Source: Cannabis sativa
Taxonomy: Eukaryota > Streptophyta > Magnoliopsida > Rosales > Cannabaceae
DNA length: 64,000 nt
Direction of reading: 5' to 3'
Assembly (NCBI RefSeq): GCF_029168945.1
Contig: NC_083605.1
Coordinates: 19,109,280 to 19,173,279 of the forward strand
Made by a program: the position numbers and the translations under genes. The notes beneath the pieces were generated by a model. It made no database searches. It worked only from the letters and a program-made list of their open reading frames with translations, and had not been told where the DNA came from. Every line of letters begins with the position of its first letter. Position 1 is the first letter of the stretch. Below are positions 1 to 11,387 of this stretch, in pieces.

Positions 1-667
1 TCAACTTTTTCATTAAAATTATCAAGAAAACAAAGTAAGAAACTAAACCAAGAAATACCTCAATTAGAATCACTTTGATCTTGCTAAAAATCACTAGAAT
101 CACCAAGAAAAATCTCCTTTTCCTTGCTGCACAATGGAGCCGAAATGGAGAGGAAAAGAGAGAGAGAGAGCTTTTTCCAATTTTCTATTTTTTTAAACTT
201 AGAAATTTTTTGATAAAATGAAATGAAATTCACATTACATATAACCCTTATTTCAGCCCATTAAACAAATAAAATAACATTTATTTTCAAATAATAAAAT
301 CACTAAAAGACAAAATACCAATGGGGCAAAAAGACCAATTTGTCCCTCCACACTAAAACCACATAAAACACACTAAAGGGGTATTTTGGGGAAATTCTAA
401 ATTCCCGGCCATTCCCGACATTCCCAATGTCTAACAAACCGCCCCAAACTGCTAACATGCTAAGTTGTGATTTCTACTGAGCCAACACCGAGTTCCAAAA
501 TACCGGGCACCGGAAATGAAAAATATGAAAACTACTAAATGACATAAAAATGCATTTCTGAATTCCATAAATAACAGTATAATAAATTATTTAAATAGCT
601 ATAAATAATTTCCATAATTAATCATAATTAACTGCTAATTTCCAAATTAAACTAAGCGGGCTTTACA
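1..667 (-). repeat. Ty3/gypsy-type LTR, partial
   Basis: Read on the minus strand it begins TGTAAAGCCCGCTTAG at 667 and runs off the left edge, so its far end and any internal region are not visible. The start resembles plant chromovirus LTRs and the minus-strand downstream part has a CT-rich stretch near 155-170, as often seen in LTR R/U5 regions. It abuts the copia-A LTR at TATAT (668-672), a plausible 5-bp target duplication, because the intact copia-A LTR reads CTC-TATAT-GTTCC at the equivalent place. A gypsy element therefore seems to have inserted into the copia LTR. The lineage is inferred from the terminus alone. Confidence 0.6.
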
Positions 668-1541
668 TATATGTTCCACCATATAGACACATCATTAGTT
701 ATCCATTATTATAATCTTAATTTGATCAATGATCCTCTATATGAATGATCTACACTGTAAAGGGATTAGATTACTGTAACACCCTACTATGTATTTTATC
801 CTTAAAACACTTGACCCCGTATAAATGATATTTCAGCTTATGTGAAATGAGTACTCCACCATTTATGTTCGTTTGGTCAAGCTCGAAGGAGATCATCCTT
901 TGCTTACTATTCGCCAGATAGAAGCTATAGATTCCATGTTTATGTTAGCGCTCCCACTCAATTGCTCTACCGTGTTCCCAAAATGTATGTATCACCCTGA
1001 CCTAAAAGTAGGCTTAACTAACAAATCAAAGAACACGAATAGCCTTTCAAGATTGAGCCTAATCATAACAGGATTAAGAACATTTGATCTAGGATCAACT
1101 AGGCGATATTGACTTGAATAGATTTTACGGTAAGTTTAATTAAATCTAAGTCAAAGTTCAATATCGGTCCCTTCCGATGCATACTCCATGCATCCAACCT
1201 GAGCTTTACTTTAACCAATGTTCTGGAAAGAACATAGCATTTCTCCAAATGCAAGTAAACTCTTGTTGTAGATTATCATATCAGTAAAACCCTCTGTCTG
1301 ATAAATCTAGGAAACTTTATTCACATAGTCATGTTTACTTTCCAATGTGATGACAACACAATAAACAGGATCAAGTATGTGAAAAGGGTTTAAGATGAAT
1401 TTATAAATCAAATAGACAAGCAATTGATAAAGTGAACCAAAACATACACAAATGAATGAAAAATACTTCTGTTTCTTTATTGATGTTAAATAAAATAGAT
1501 TACATTGAAATGGAGTTTTATTTAGGGCATAAAACCCAACA
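668..1541 (-). repeat. 3' LTR of copia copy A (partial)
   Basis: Matches 9214-10087 nearly base for base and ends at AAACCCAACA, the inverse of the family's TGTTGGG terminus. About 1 kb of the distal LTR lies left of the gypsy LTR, outside the window. No coding is expected here. Confidence 0.88.
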
Positions 1542-1552
1542 AACTCCCACTT
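1542..1552 (-). other. Polypurine tract of copia copy A
   Basis: On the minus strand the bases just before the 3' LTR read AAGTGGGAGTT, a purine-rich plus-strand primer site directly against the LTR terminus. The same sequence sits beside LTRs at 17736, 40273 and 48042, which ties the copies into one family. Confidence 0.8.
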
Positions 1553-1570
1553 GCACTAATATAAAACTAA

Positions 1571-4500
1571 TTAGTACATATCAATTAATCCTAAATTCTG
1601 ACGGTGCTTTTCAAATGCTGTCACGGCCAAGACTTTGGTAAATGGATCAGCTAGGTTGTCCTCTATGTCAACTTTCTCAACTAGTACATCCCCTCTTGCC
1701 ACGTATTCTCTGATAATGTGATACTTCCTTTTAATGTGTTTGCTTCTCTTGTGGCTTCGAGGTTCTTTACTGTTTGCTATTGCTCCATTGCTATCACAAA
1801 GTAGGACCAGAGGCTTCTCCATTCCAGGAACGACACCTATACTGGTGAAGAACTTTCTTAGCCAGACAAGTTTTTTAGCAGCTTCGGCTGCAGCTATGTA
1901 TTCAGCTTCCATAGTCGAGTCCGATATCGCGGTTTGTTTTGCACTTCTCCAAACCACTGCTCCACCCCCAAGAGTAAACACCATCCCAGATGTAGATTTC
2001 CTGTCTTCAAGACTTGCCTGGAAATCTGAATCAGTGTAGCCTATGGGATTTAAAGCACCACCCTTGTAGACTAACACAAGATTCCTTGTACTCTTTAAGT
2101 ATTTCAGAATATACTTAACTGCATTCCAATGTTCATGTCCTGGATTAGACTGATACCTGCTCACGATTCCAAATGCATAGCAGATGTCAGGTCTAGTGCA
2201 TAACATTGCATACATTAGACTTCCAACTGCAGAAGTATAGGGAATTTTCGCCATGTCCTCTATCTCTTGAGGATCAGTCGGAGACTGTTCCTTAGATACA
2301 CGAATACCATATCTAGAAGGCATGTTTGCCCCATTGGTGTTATTCATGGAGAATCTCTCTAAAACTTTGTCAATGTAGGTTGTTTGGGAGAGAGCAAGAG
2401 ATCTGTTCTTCCAGTTTCTAATAATCTGAATACCAAGAACATAGGCTGCTTCACCCAAATCTTTCATATCGAATTGAGTGTTGAGCCATTCCTTGATGTG
2501 AGTCATTTTCTTGACATTGTTTCCAATAATCAAAATGTCATCAACATAAAGGACCAGGAATACTACTACTTGGTCTTCCTTGAGTTGGTAAACACAAGGT
2601 TCATCTTCATTCTGAAGAAAGCCGTAGGTCTTGATGATTTCATCAAACCTTTTATTCCATGAGCGAGAAGCTTGCTTAAGTCCATAGATAGACCTATTTA
2701 ATTTGCAAACTTTCTTTTCCTGCCCAGGAAGAACATAACCTTCTGGTTGCTCCATATAGATGGTTTCTTCAAGTACCCCATTAAGGAAGGCAGTCTTGAC
2801 ATCCATTTGCCAGATTTCATAATCGAAAGCAGCAGCTATGGAGAGAAGAATTCGGATGGATTTGAGCATGGCAACAGGACTAAAAGTTTCCTCATAGTCC
2901 ACGCCTTCTCTTTGGGTATAACCCTTGGCTACAAGTCTAGCTTTAAAAGTTTCGACTTCGCCTCCAGCTCCTCTTTTCTTCTTGTAAACCCACTTGCATC
3001 CTATCGGATGATAGTCGTCGGGTGCGTCTACATATTCCCAGACTTTGTTCTTTTTCATGGAATCTATTTCTGAATCCATGCCGGCCGACCATCGTTTCCG
3101 TTGCGGACTAGCCATTGCCTGTTTGTAGGTTAATGGATCGTCTTCAATACCGTCACCAACGACCATATTGATTTCACCATCCAAGCCATAACGAGCTGGT
3201 TTTGTTGAAACCCTCCCACTACGACGAGGTGCGGTGATCTTCTGAACAGAAACTTTAGTAGTAGATTTCTCAGTTGGTTCAACTGAGGGAGTGGGATTGT
3301 CCTCTTCATGTGTGGAGGAGGACGGAACATTGGAAGGACTTATATCTGAAAGCAATTCCTCTAGGACAACTTTACTTTTCGGTTTGTTGTCTTTAATATA
3401 GTTCTCTTCAAGGAAAGTAGCATTTTTAGAAACAAACACTTTGTTATCCTTGTGACTATAAAATAGTCCACCCCTAGTCTCTTTAGAATTTCCAACAAAC
3501 ATGCATACTTCGGTACGTGATTCAAGTTTGCCTTCTTTCTTTCTTAAGACATGAGCAGGGCACCCCCAAATTCTGTAGTGGCGTAAACTAGGTGTACGAC
3601 CATTCCAAAGTTTGACGGGTGTCTTAGGGACTGCTTTAGATGGAACAACATTTAAAATTTCATTTGCCATCTCTATAGCATATCCCGAGAAGGACGTAGA
3701 CAGAGTTGAATAACTCAGCATAGACCTAACCATTTCCAAAAGAGTGCAATTTCTTCTTTCTGCGACTCCATTTTGTTGTGGAGTGCCTGTGGCAGTGTAT
3801 TGGGATTCAATTCTAAGTTCAATTAAATGATCTTTGAACTGCATATCCATATATTCTCCACCCCTATCAGTTCGCAAGATCTTTAATGATTTACCTAATT
3901 GGTTTTGAGCCAAAGCATGAAACTCCTGAAACTTTTCAAACGTTTCAGATTTCTTTTGCATTAGGTAAAGAAAACTATATCTAGAGAAATCGTCAATGAA
4001 AGTGACAAAATACTCATAACCACCTTGGGCTTTGACATTCAAAGGTCCGCAGACATCGGAATGCACTAACCCTAGAGGGATTTTGGCACGCTCTCCCTTT
4101 GCAGAGAAAGAATGTTTAGTCATTTTTCCTTCTAGGCAGGACTCGCATACTGGCAGTTCACCTAAGACGACATTTTTCAATGGACCGCCTTTGGTTAGCC
4201 TATTGAGTCTATCAAAGCCTATATGACCTAAACGTAAATGCCATAGATAAGTTTGATCATCATTATCAATCTCTTTTCTTTTGAGGTTTCTAGGTTTAGC
4301 TACATTGAAAAGTTCACTATTAAGTGAGATTTGTGTATTTGGTCTTAAAACATAAAGCCCGTGTTCCATGGTAGCAACACATATTTGAAATCCATTACGA
4401 GAAATTGAACAATTTGTACTCGAAAAATTCAATATATAAGATTGTGTTTGCAAACATGAGACACTAATCAAGTTTCTACTAAAGTTTGGAATAAATAAAA

Positions 4501-4795
4501 CATTTTCAAAAATTAAAAATCTTTGTTGAAACTTGATGCGGGCTTTTCCTCTAGCTTTGACCGACACTAATTCGCCATTGCCAACTTTAAGCTTTAACTC
4601 TCCTGGAAGCAGATTTTCCCAAGTTTCAAGCAATTGTAGTGAAGAACATACATGGTTAGTAGACCCAGAATCAACAATCCAGACGGATTTGTCGTTCTCT
4701 AAAACACATGATTCAAAGACAAAAGCATTACCTTCGTTTGAATTGTTTAGAAGCCTGGGACATCGTTTTTCCTGATGTCCCTTTTCATTACAATT
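1571..4795 (-). CDS. pol: Copia pol polyprotein (protease-integrase-RT-RNase H)
   Basis: The frame is open from the stop at 4796-4798 to the terminator at 1571. The first Met inside it is at 4633 (1020 residues), but the protease motif VDSGSTNHVC and half a zinc knuckle lie upstream in the same frame, so the true product is a gag-pol fusion. Counting from that Met: pre-integrase HHCC around 131-166; integrase D193, D256 (RTDRGGE) and E292 (NGVAERRN); reverse transcriptase D611 and YVDD 696-699; RNase H D868/D870, E909 and D947. All catalytic positions are intact, as in a functional Ty1/copia enzyme set that copies and integrates the element. No frameshift is visible in pol. It is the only complete pol in the window and could supply enzymes in trans. 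Confidence 0.92.
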   Translation of the reverse strand, partial: NCNEKGHQEKRCPRLLNNSNEGNAFVFESCVLENDKSVWIVDSGSTNHVCSSLQLLETWENLLPGELKLKVGNGELVSVKARGKARIKFQQRFLIFENVLFIPNFSRNLISVSCLQTQSYILNFSSTNCSISRNGFQICVATMEHGLYVLRPNTQISLNSELFNVAKPRNLKRKEIDNDDQTYLWHLRLGHIGFDRLNRLTKGGPLKNVVLGELPVCESCLEGKMTKHSFSAKGERAKIPLGLVHSDVCGPLNVKAQGGYEYFVTFIDDFSRYSFLYLMQKKSETFEKFQEFHALAQNQLGKSLKILRTDRGGEYMDMQFKDHLIELRIESQYTATGTPQQNGVAERRNCTLLEMVRSMLSYSTLSTSFSGYAIEMANEILNVVPSKAVPKTPVKLWNGRTPSLRHYRIWGCPAHVLRKKEGKLESRTEVCMFVGNSKETRGGLFYSHKDNKVFVSKNATFLEENYIKDNKPKSKVVLEELLSDISPSNVPSSSTHEEDNPTPSVEPTEKSTTKVSVQKITAPRRSGRVSTKPARYGLDGEINMVVGDGIEDDPLTYKQAMASPQRKRWSAGMDSEIDSMKKNKVWEYVDAPDDYHPIGCKWVYKKKRGAGGEVETFKARLVAKGYTQREGVDYEETFSPVAMLKSIRILLSIAAAFDYEIWQMDVKTAFLNGVLEETIYMEQPEGYVLPGQEKKVCKLNRSIYGLKQASRSWNKRFDEIIKTYGFLQNEDEPCVYQLKEDQVVVFLVLYVDDILIIGNNVKKMTHIKEWLNTQFDMKDLGEAAYVLGIQIIRNWKNRSLALSQTTYIDKVLERFSMNNTNGANMPSRYGIRVSKEQSPTDPQEIEDMAKIPYTSAVGSLMYAMLCTRPDICYAFGIVSRYQSNPGHEHWNAVKYILKYLKSTRNLVLVYKGGALNPIGYTDSDFQASLEDRKSTSGMVFTLGGGAVVWRSAKQTAISDSTMEAEYIAAAEAAKKLVWLRKFFTSIGVVPGMEKPLVLLCDSNGAIANSKEPRSHKRSKHIKRKYHIIREYVARGDVLVEKVDIEDNLADPFTKVLAVTAFEKHRQNLGLIDMY

Positions 4796-5274
4796 CTAAC
4801 ATAGAAGATTATGTCTGATAATTGTACTTGAAGAAGCAGTTTTGTTAGATCCTTCATATCTAGTCCTTTTCCTCTGATTATGAATTGCAAACCCAGGGAG
4901 ACCTATTGCAATCAGATTCCGTTCATGGGCTCGTAATTCTGTTTCGAGCTTGTCCATGTCGGAGGAGTTGAAATTGTTGATCATGTAAGAGATAACAAAT
5001 TCATTATACTCCGGAGGAAGACTATTAAGAATGAGTTGGACCCATTGTTCTCTTGATAAATCAATTCCCAGTAGATTTGCCTTTTGGAACTTTTAAGAAT
5101 GAGTTGGACCCATTGTTCTCTTGATAAATCAATTCCCAGTAGATTTGCCTTTTGGAACTTCAGATTCATCATCAATAGGTGCGAGTTAATGCAACTACCA
5201 GGATGCATTTTCACACTATAGAGTTCTTTTGCTAAGATATTAACTAGGAGAGGATCGGGGTGAGGGTTATTCAT
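4796..5274 (-). pseudogene. gag: Truncated gag of copia copy A
   Basis: Gag-like coding from a possible Met at 5274 to the TAG at 4796-4798. It shows the conserved LILNSLPPEY-like and SSDMDKLETEL-like segments of the copia gag core. Three defects are visible. The N-terminal hundred or so residues expected of copia gag are absent, and non-coding leader follows directly. A 68-bp tandem duplication (5025-5160) shifts the frame. The zinc knuckle reads C-stop-NCNEKGHQEKRC, with the aromatic residue of a CX2CX4HX4C knuckle replaced by TAG. The frame continues straight into pol past that stop. The gag sequence type differs from that of copy B. Confidence 0.8.
5025..5160. repeat. 68-bp tandem duplication inside gag
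   Basis: 5025-5092 and 5093-5160 are essentially identical, each starting TTAAGAATGAGTTGG and ending TTTTGGAACTT. As 68 is not a multiple of three, the duplication frameshifts gag. Its near identity implies a recent replication slip or template switch. Confidence 0.95.
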
Positions 5275-8178
5275 AATGACACTACAACACATCAATAAAA
5301 CAGAAGTAAGGTTTTAGTTCATAAATTCATACACAGTTCAGAAAATAACAAATAATCACATATGTTATAGAAATACTAAATCTAACATAGTTTATTTTCC
5401 AAGGTCTTTCAACAAAATGATACAGTGTCCCGTTTAGGCGAGAGTCAAAGCATCATCCATTGAATAGAGTTGTCAGCTCATCTAAAATGATAATCATTCT
5501 AGCAACCTTTTATTCGATCAAGATTGGAATTCAGCGTTGTCCCGTTTAGGCGAGAGTTAAGGCAATTTTATCTTATGAGCTTCCACCACTGTTTCATAAT
5601 TTGCAAGTCAAGTATGGTCGCCACCATTAGGGTGATCCATACCATACCAAACACTTACAAACTACTTATCTTTCGAGATTAAACGGTGCGAAATTGCTAA
5701 TGAACGTTCCTCCATTAGGGAGGATTACTCACTAAAACAAACGCGATGTAAAACCAACAATGGAAATCGAATGTCTCTTGGTTAAAAGCTCATTATTTAA
5801 AAAAAAATATATGTATTTTGTATAATCATTTTATTCGATATTATAATAATGAAAAATTACAAATTTAAGTTGGTTTAAATAAAAAATCAACTTTAATTAA
5901 TTTTCAATTATTATTTAATTTAAAAAATAAATTCGAATAAATATCGAACAAGTTCCATATTATAATAATGAAAAATTACAAATCAAAGTTGGTTTAAATA
6001 AAAAATTAACTTTAATTAATTTTCAATTATTATTTAAATTCAAAAAATAAATTCGAATAAAATGGAACAAATTTGAAAATATATTATTTAAGTTGTTTTA
6101 GAAGAATCTAAAAAATTAACTTAAATATCTTTCAAATCAGATTTAATTAAATCAAAATTAAGTTGTAACCACTTAATTTGAAAATATTCCATTTTAAGTT
6201 AATATTCGAAAAGATATTAACTTAAAAAATATCTAAAATATTCCATTTTAAGTTAATATTCGAAAAGATATTAACTTAAAAAATATCTAAAGAATCTTAA
6301 TAACCAATGCCTAAAATTCCTCAACTTAATTTTGAAATTTTAAATCCAAAAGATATTCAGATTTAAGTTGGTTGGTTGTAGATAACTAAATATCAACTTA
6401 AATAGGAATATTTAATGAAAAATTTAAATTAAGCTTCAAAAAGAATCTAGATAGTTATAATTCTATATTTAATTAAATACAAGAAAATACATATAGTTTA
6501 GCTTAGAATATTAAATTCTTTAAACTATGGTTTTCTTAAATTAATTTCAAAATAAATGAAATTAATTATGTTGCTAATCAATTTTATTAGGTTAAACTAA
6601 TTTAATTAACCTAGTACAGTTGTTCAAATCAGGCAAATGGACCTTCACAATTGGGGTGGTTCATGTGAGGGGGTGCTGGGTTTAGTATGTCGTACCCACT
6701 ACTATGGCTCCCAACTCTCACACAAGGCCCAAAAGAGAGGAATTTAACCTTAAATTGAACAACTGTTATTAATTGAATAGGCCCAAAAACTAAATGGGCC
6801 TAAATAAAATCTATCAAGAACTATGACATTTTATTTAGCAACAACAACCTATATGCATCTATAATGAAATTAAACACATAGGCTCACACAGGCACACTTT
6901 GGATGGGTCCTATCATGTTGCTAGGTCATACACAGATGAAAGAAGATTGTAAATATACCTGTTACAAATTATTTACTTGACCAAGGGAGCCATGAGTTAA
7001 AATCAGATCATTTGATCTGTCAACAAGTTAACCATGGCTATTTGCAATCAAGCAATAATAGGTTTTAAAATCTTACAAACAAGCTAAAACACATACTCCT
7101 GCAACAAGGTTAGCTGGATAGTTGGATGTAGGATTTATTTAACTTTAAATAAATAATTTCGAAAAATAATTAATTAAATAAATAAAAATTTATTTTCGAA
7201 AATTTAAAAAAAAATTTGAAATTAAAAAAAAATATTTAAAAAATTAAACCTACAATTTTGAAAAATTAGGTTTCAACCAACCCAAATATCATTTCAAAAT
7301 TTGCTAACTACTTTTAAATTTTATAAATAAAAATTAAATAAAAAATTAAAAAAAGATAAATAAATATCTTTTTCAGATTTTAAATATAATTTAAATAAAT
7401 AAAATAACAAAATTTAAAAGTTAGCAAAATATCTTACATCTATTTAAAATTACATGATTATAGTTATCTTATTTTAAATTTAAATAAGGTCAAAATATTT
7501 TTTAAGAAAAAAATTAATTTAAAAAATTTAAAATCTGACCTTAAATTTAAAAATAAGATAAGATATAATCAAATTTAAAAATAAGATAGATAATTAAGCA
7601 AAAAAAAAAAATAGATATTGACTATTTCAAATTCAAATTACACTAATATCATGAATTAAATTTAAAAAATATTAAATAAATTAATTATTATAATTAGAAT
7701 TGAATTAGCAATAGTAAATATATAAATACAGAACTATACAAAAAATCGGAAGTTAATTCCATGAAAAAGCATGAAAAAATAAAGAAAAACAAAAAAATTG
7801 CAAGCTCTACGGACGGGATGCTGTGCATACCCGTCCGCGCGCGTGCAGGGGTGACCTGGGCGAGAAAGCTCGGTGGCTGGAGGATTTGCATGAGATCCGC
7901 GCGCGCAGGAGGCCTTCAGCTCAACCCCGATTTTTTCGAAACTTCAAAAAATCATAACTAATTCAAATTAAATCGAAATTGAGTTCTGTAAAAAAGTAAC
8001 TTGCTTAATTTTTTCCATACTATCCAATAAAAATAATTCCAAAAACAGATATTCAATTATTTTTCACGAAAATTCATAAACATCAATCAATCATCAAATA
8101 ACACTCAATACAACATGATACCATCCAAAACATCAAACAATCATTTTAAAGTCCAAATTTCTTCAAGTAAATCAATTA
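5275..8178 (-). other. AT-rich 5' leader of copia copy A
   Basis: About 2.9 kb between the primer-binding site and gag, mostly A/T, with no credible long ORF. It contains blocks conserved with copies B and C: a paired motif GTCCCGTTTAGGCGAGAGTY at 5427-5446 and 5540-5559, a block at about 6615-6765 (CAAATCAGGCAAATGG through AAAAGAGAGGAATTTAACC), and a GC-rich patch at 7801-7925 that stands out against its surroundings. A small hydrophobic minus-strand ORF (7694-7891) overlaps the GC patch. Confidence 0.75.
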
Positions 8179-8197
8179 CCATGGCTCTGAGGCGAGT
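8179..8197 (-). other. Primer-binding site (initiator tRNA-Met type), copy A
   Basis: Directly inside the 5' LTR the minus strand reads ACTCGCCTCAGAGCCATGG. TCAGAGCC matches the usual initiator tRNA-Met site (TGGTATCAGAGCC), while the first bases deviate. Copy B has the better TGGCCTCAGAGCC. Confidence 0.65.
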
Positions 8198-10087
8198 TGT
8201 TGGAAATTATTTTACCAGGATCTTAGATCTACTCACAAGTATGTTGATTAACACCCTAAATATGCATTTTCTAAAACGATGAAATAAACACATATAAAGT
8301 TTAGGAAACCTTACATTGGGTGCAGCGGAATTAAATGACTCCTTCCGTTCAGATCTCTAACCCTTGTATCCTTTCTGTCGCAGAGTATTATCAAGATCTG
8401 AACCTGGATCTCTTTCTCTGAATCTTTGATGTTGAAACTCCTTTTGCTGAAAATCTTTCTTCACGATCTTCCTCACTATGATTGAGGTATTGCTTGTTGT
8501 GTGTGGGCACTACTCTAATCACTAAGGGGTTTCGAAATATGAAGGAAGAAGAGAGAGAGAGAGAGTGGCGGCCAAAGGTAGAGAGAGAGGGTTAGGTTTT
8601 TCTGAATGAGAAGTGTTATTTTCCTGAAGCCTTCACTGCCTATTTATAACATTCCACTAGGGTTAGGTTTGAATTATTTGGCATTTAAAATAATGAAAAT
8701 ATCAGAGGTAAAACTCCTATAAAAGTGGTCGGCCATGGCTTATTGGATTTGAGCCTCACTTTTTGCAATTTTGCAGTTTTATCACTTTTGCATCTGATTT
8801 TCTCAAAAACGCCAATTTTCAAATTCAACCATTTACATGTCAATTCTAACTATTTAATAACTATAAATAATTATTAAATAATATTGTCATTTATCATATT
8901 TATTAATTGAACCATACAAAGTATCATAATTAACAAATATGCCCCTAATAACTCTTTCTTTACAATTTCGCCCTTACTTAGTGAAAAATTCACAAATAGA
9001 CATAGTCTAATTTGAGAATTATAATCGATTAATCAAAACCAATTACATGAGTCTTACAAGAAATATTATCTCAACTAGTGCGGGGACCATGGGTCTATAT
9101 AACCGAGCTTCCAATAAGTAGATCAAGAATTTATCACTAAAATTCACTAACTTATTAATTCTTCGTTGAATCCACGCATAGAACTTAGAATTGCACTCTC
9201 AGTATATAGAATGCTCTATATGTTCCACCATATAGACACATCATTAGTTATCCATTGTTATAATCATAATTTGATCAATGATCCTCTATATGAATGATCT
9301 ACACTATTAAGGGATTAGATTACCATAACACCCTACTATGTATTTTATCCTTAAGACACTTGACCCCGTATAAATGATATTTCAGCTGATGTGAAATGAG
9401 TACTCCACCATTTATGTTCGTTTGGTCAAGCTCGAAGGAGATCATCCTTTGCTTACTATTCACCAGATAGAAGCTATGATTCCATGTTTATGTTAGCGCG
9501 CCCACTCAATTGCACTACCGTGTTCCCAAAATGTACGTATCACCCTGACCTAAAAGTAGGCTTAACTAACAAATCAAAGAACACGAATAGCCTTTCAAGA
9601 TTGAGCCTAATCATAACAAGATTAAGAACATTTGATCTAGGATCAACTAGGCGATATTGACTTGAATAGATTTTACGGTAAGTTTAATTAAATCTAAGTC
9701 AAGTTCAATATCGGTCCTTCTGATGCATACTCCATGCATCCAACCTGAGCTTTACTTTAACCAATGTTCTGGAAAGAACATAGCATTTCTCCAAATGCAA
9801 GTAAACTCTTGTTGTAGATTATCATATTAGTAACACCCTGTGTCTGGTAAATCTAGGAAACTTTATTCACATAGTCATGTTTACTTTCCAATGTGATGAC
9901 AACACAATAAACAGGATCAAGTATGTGAAAATGGTTTAAATAGAATTTATAAATCAAATAGACAAGCAATTGATAAAGTGAACCAAAACATACTCAAATG
10001 AATGAAAAATACTTCTGTTTCTTTATTGATGTTAAATAAAATAGGTTACATTGAAATTGAGTTTTATTTAGGGCATAAAACCCAACA
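8198..10087 (-). repeat. 5' LTR of copia copy A
   Basis: 1890-bp LTR bounded by TGTTGG and CCAACA. On the minus strand a TATAAATA box lies at 8641-8648, with a GA/CT-rich stretch nearby, as expected of a copia promoter. The flank at 10088-10092 (AAATG) is the presumed target duplication, but its partner lies outside the window. Confidence 0.9.
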
Positions 10088-10463
10088 AAATGATACTTCA
10101 ATAAACTAATATAATTATTGAAATGAAGCCTCAATCATTTATCTTTATTCAGCCAAGCTCGAAGGAGATCATCGTTTCACTTTTATGTCCAGATAGAAGC
10201 TATAAATTTTATATCTATGATTAGCGCTCCCACTCAATTGTACTATCATGTTCCCTAAAATGTACGTATCACCCAGACCAAAAGATAGGCTCAACTAACA
10301 AATCAAAGAACACAAATAACACTCTTGAGATCGAACCTAACCATGTCAGGATTGAGATCCATAGACCTAAGATCAACCATTGATATTGACTTAGAAAGAT
10401 TTAACGGTAAGTTTATGATATCTTATCTAAGATCAATATCGGTCCTTTCCAATGTATACTCCA
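10088..10463 (-). repeat. Older copia LTR fragment
   Basis: Diverged copy of the middle of the same LTR family: it repeats CCAAGCTCGAAGGAGATCAT, GCGCTCCCACTCAATTG and the CAATATCGGTCC segment in the same order, then stops near TGTATACTCCAAG. Copy A appears to have inserted into this older LTR, whose other part would lie left of the window. Confidence 0.75.
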
Positions 10464-10766
10464 AGGAGAAGTGAGCTACAGGGAGATCAAGTGAAATATG
10501 AGAAGGATCCATTGATGAAAGTGAGTACAAAACTTTATCTCGAGAAAAAGATAGAAATGTTGTGGTTAGAAGAGTAAATAATTGGAGTATAAATAAGCAA
10601 AAAAAATATAGCAAATGATAGAATCCATCTCTACAAGATCATGTGATCGAGGAACTGTGGGATCACTAAGTAGGCAGTTAAATAAAGGTTGAGAGATAGC
10701 GTCAATAAACCATGAAGTGATGAAATAGTGGGATCGCCTGAATCAATAGATAAATAAATTATAAAG
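10464..10766. other. No gene seen
   Basis: AT-rich sequence without a convincing ORF, repeat boundary or RNA gene. The short segments beginning TAGTGGGATC (about 10727) and ATCATGGGATC (about 11289) look faintly alike, so it may be the remains of a common flanking repeat. Confidence 0.5.
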
Positions 10767-11280
10767 GTCTCATTTAGTAGGTTGTATAACGGTTATATTA
10801 TATCAAATAAATAAGTAATATTATATTTGGATAAATTAATGGATTGTATTAATTGTTATGATGAATTTTTTTAATACAATGTAGGTTGTATTATTTAATA
10901 TATAACAAATAGTATGTATTAACTTGTATTATAATGTTTACAAAGGATCTGAGATCAACCTCAATCTTCGACTCGGACCTGGACTTAGACCCGAACCCGA
11001 TATCTGACCTGGACTCGACCCTGGACACAAATTGGAGACCTAGAACTGACCCGGACTTGGGACCCGATTTAGACCCAGACCGAACTTGGGACCCAGACCT
11101 GAGACTCGAACCCCGAGCCCAGACAGGACTTAGGACCCAACCTGAAGTCGGTGTTAGGGGTCGAATTTATTGAAAATATTTTATAACTTTACACAACTTA
11201 TTAATACAAGTCAATAGTAAACATAATATTGTATTAAATAATTCTAATACAATACAATATGACGTACCAAACCAGCCTAA
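10767..11280. repeat. MITE-like element R1 with GGACCT/GACCCG array
   Basis: About 510 bp. The outer parts are AT-rich and roughly inverted (a degraded TTAGTAGGTTGTATAAC on the left, GACGTACCAAACCAGCC on the right). The centre (about 10950-11150) is a GC-rich array of degenerate 6-mers such as GGACCT, GACCCG and GGACTT, which translates as Asp/Pro/Leu repeats. R2 has the same plan. I read it as a non-autonomous DNA transposon, not a gene. The superfamily is not clear. Confidence 0.6.
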
Positions 11281-11387
11281 AATAGTGAAATCATGGGATC
11301 ATAGAAATGTTAAATCAATCAAGGAGAGCGATAAACCCACCCTATCTTAAATCGTGTGATTATCTGAATCAAAATCTATAACACTAT

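Larger units (their letters stand above)
668..10087 (-). mobile_element. Ty1/copia retrotransposon, copy A
   Basis: Large copia element transcribed right to left: 5' LTR 8198-10087, primer-binding site beside 8197, long leader 5275-8178, damaged gag, long open pol 1571-4795, polypurine tract 1542-1552 and 3' LTR 668-1541. The 3' LTR has lost its distal part to the gypsy insertion at the left edge. The two LTRs match closely over about 870 bp, suggesting a fairly recent insertion. Pol is open with all catalytic residues, but gag is truncated, frameshifted and has a stop in its zinc knuckle. The long LTR and leader recall the Angela group of copia elements, which is an inference only. Confidence 0.9.

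Noticed and set aside
1734..3330. Plus- and minus-strand ORFs overlapping pol
   Set aside because: Shadow frames of a clearly coding, fully motif-bearing pol on the minus strand.
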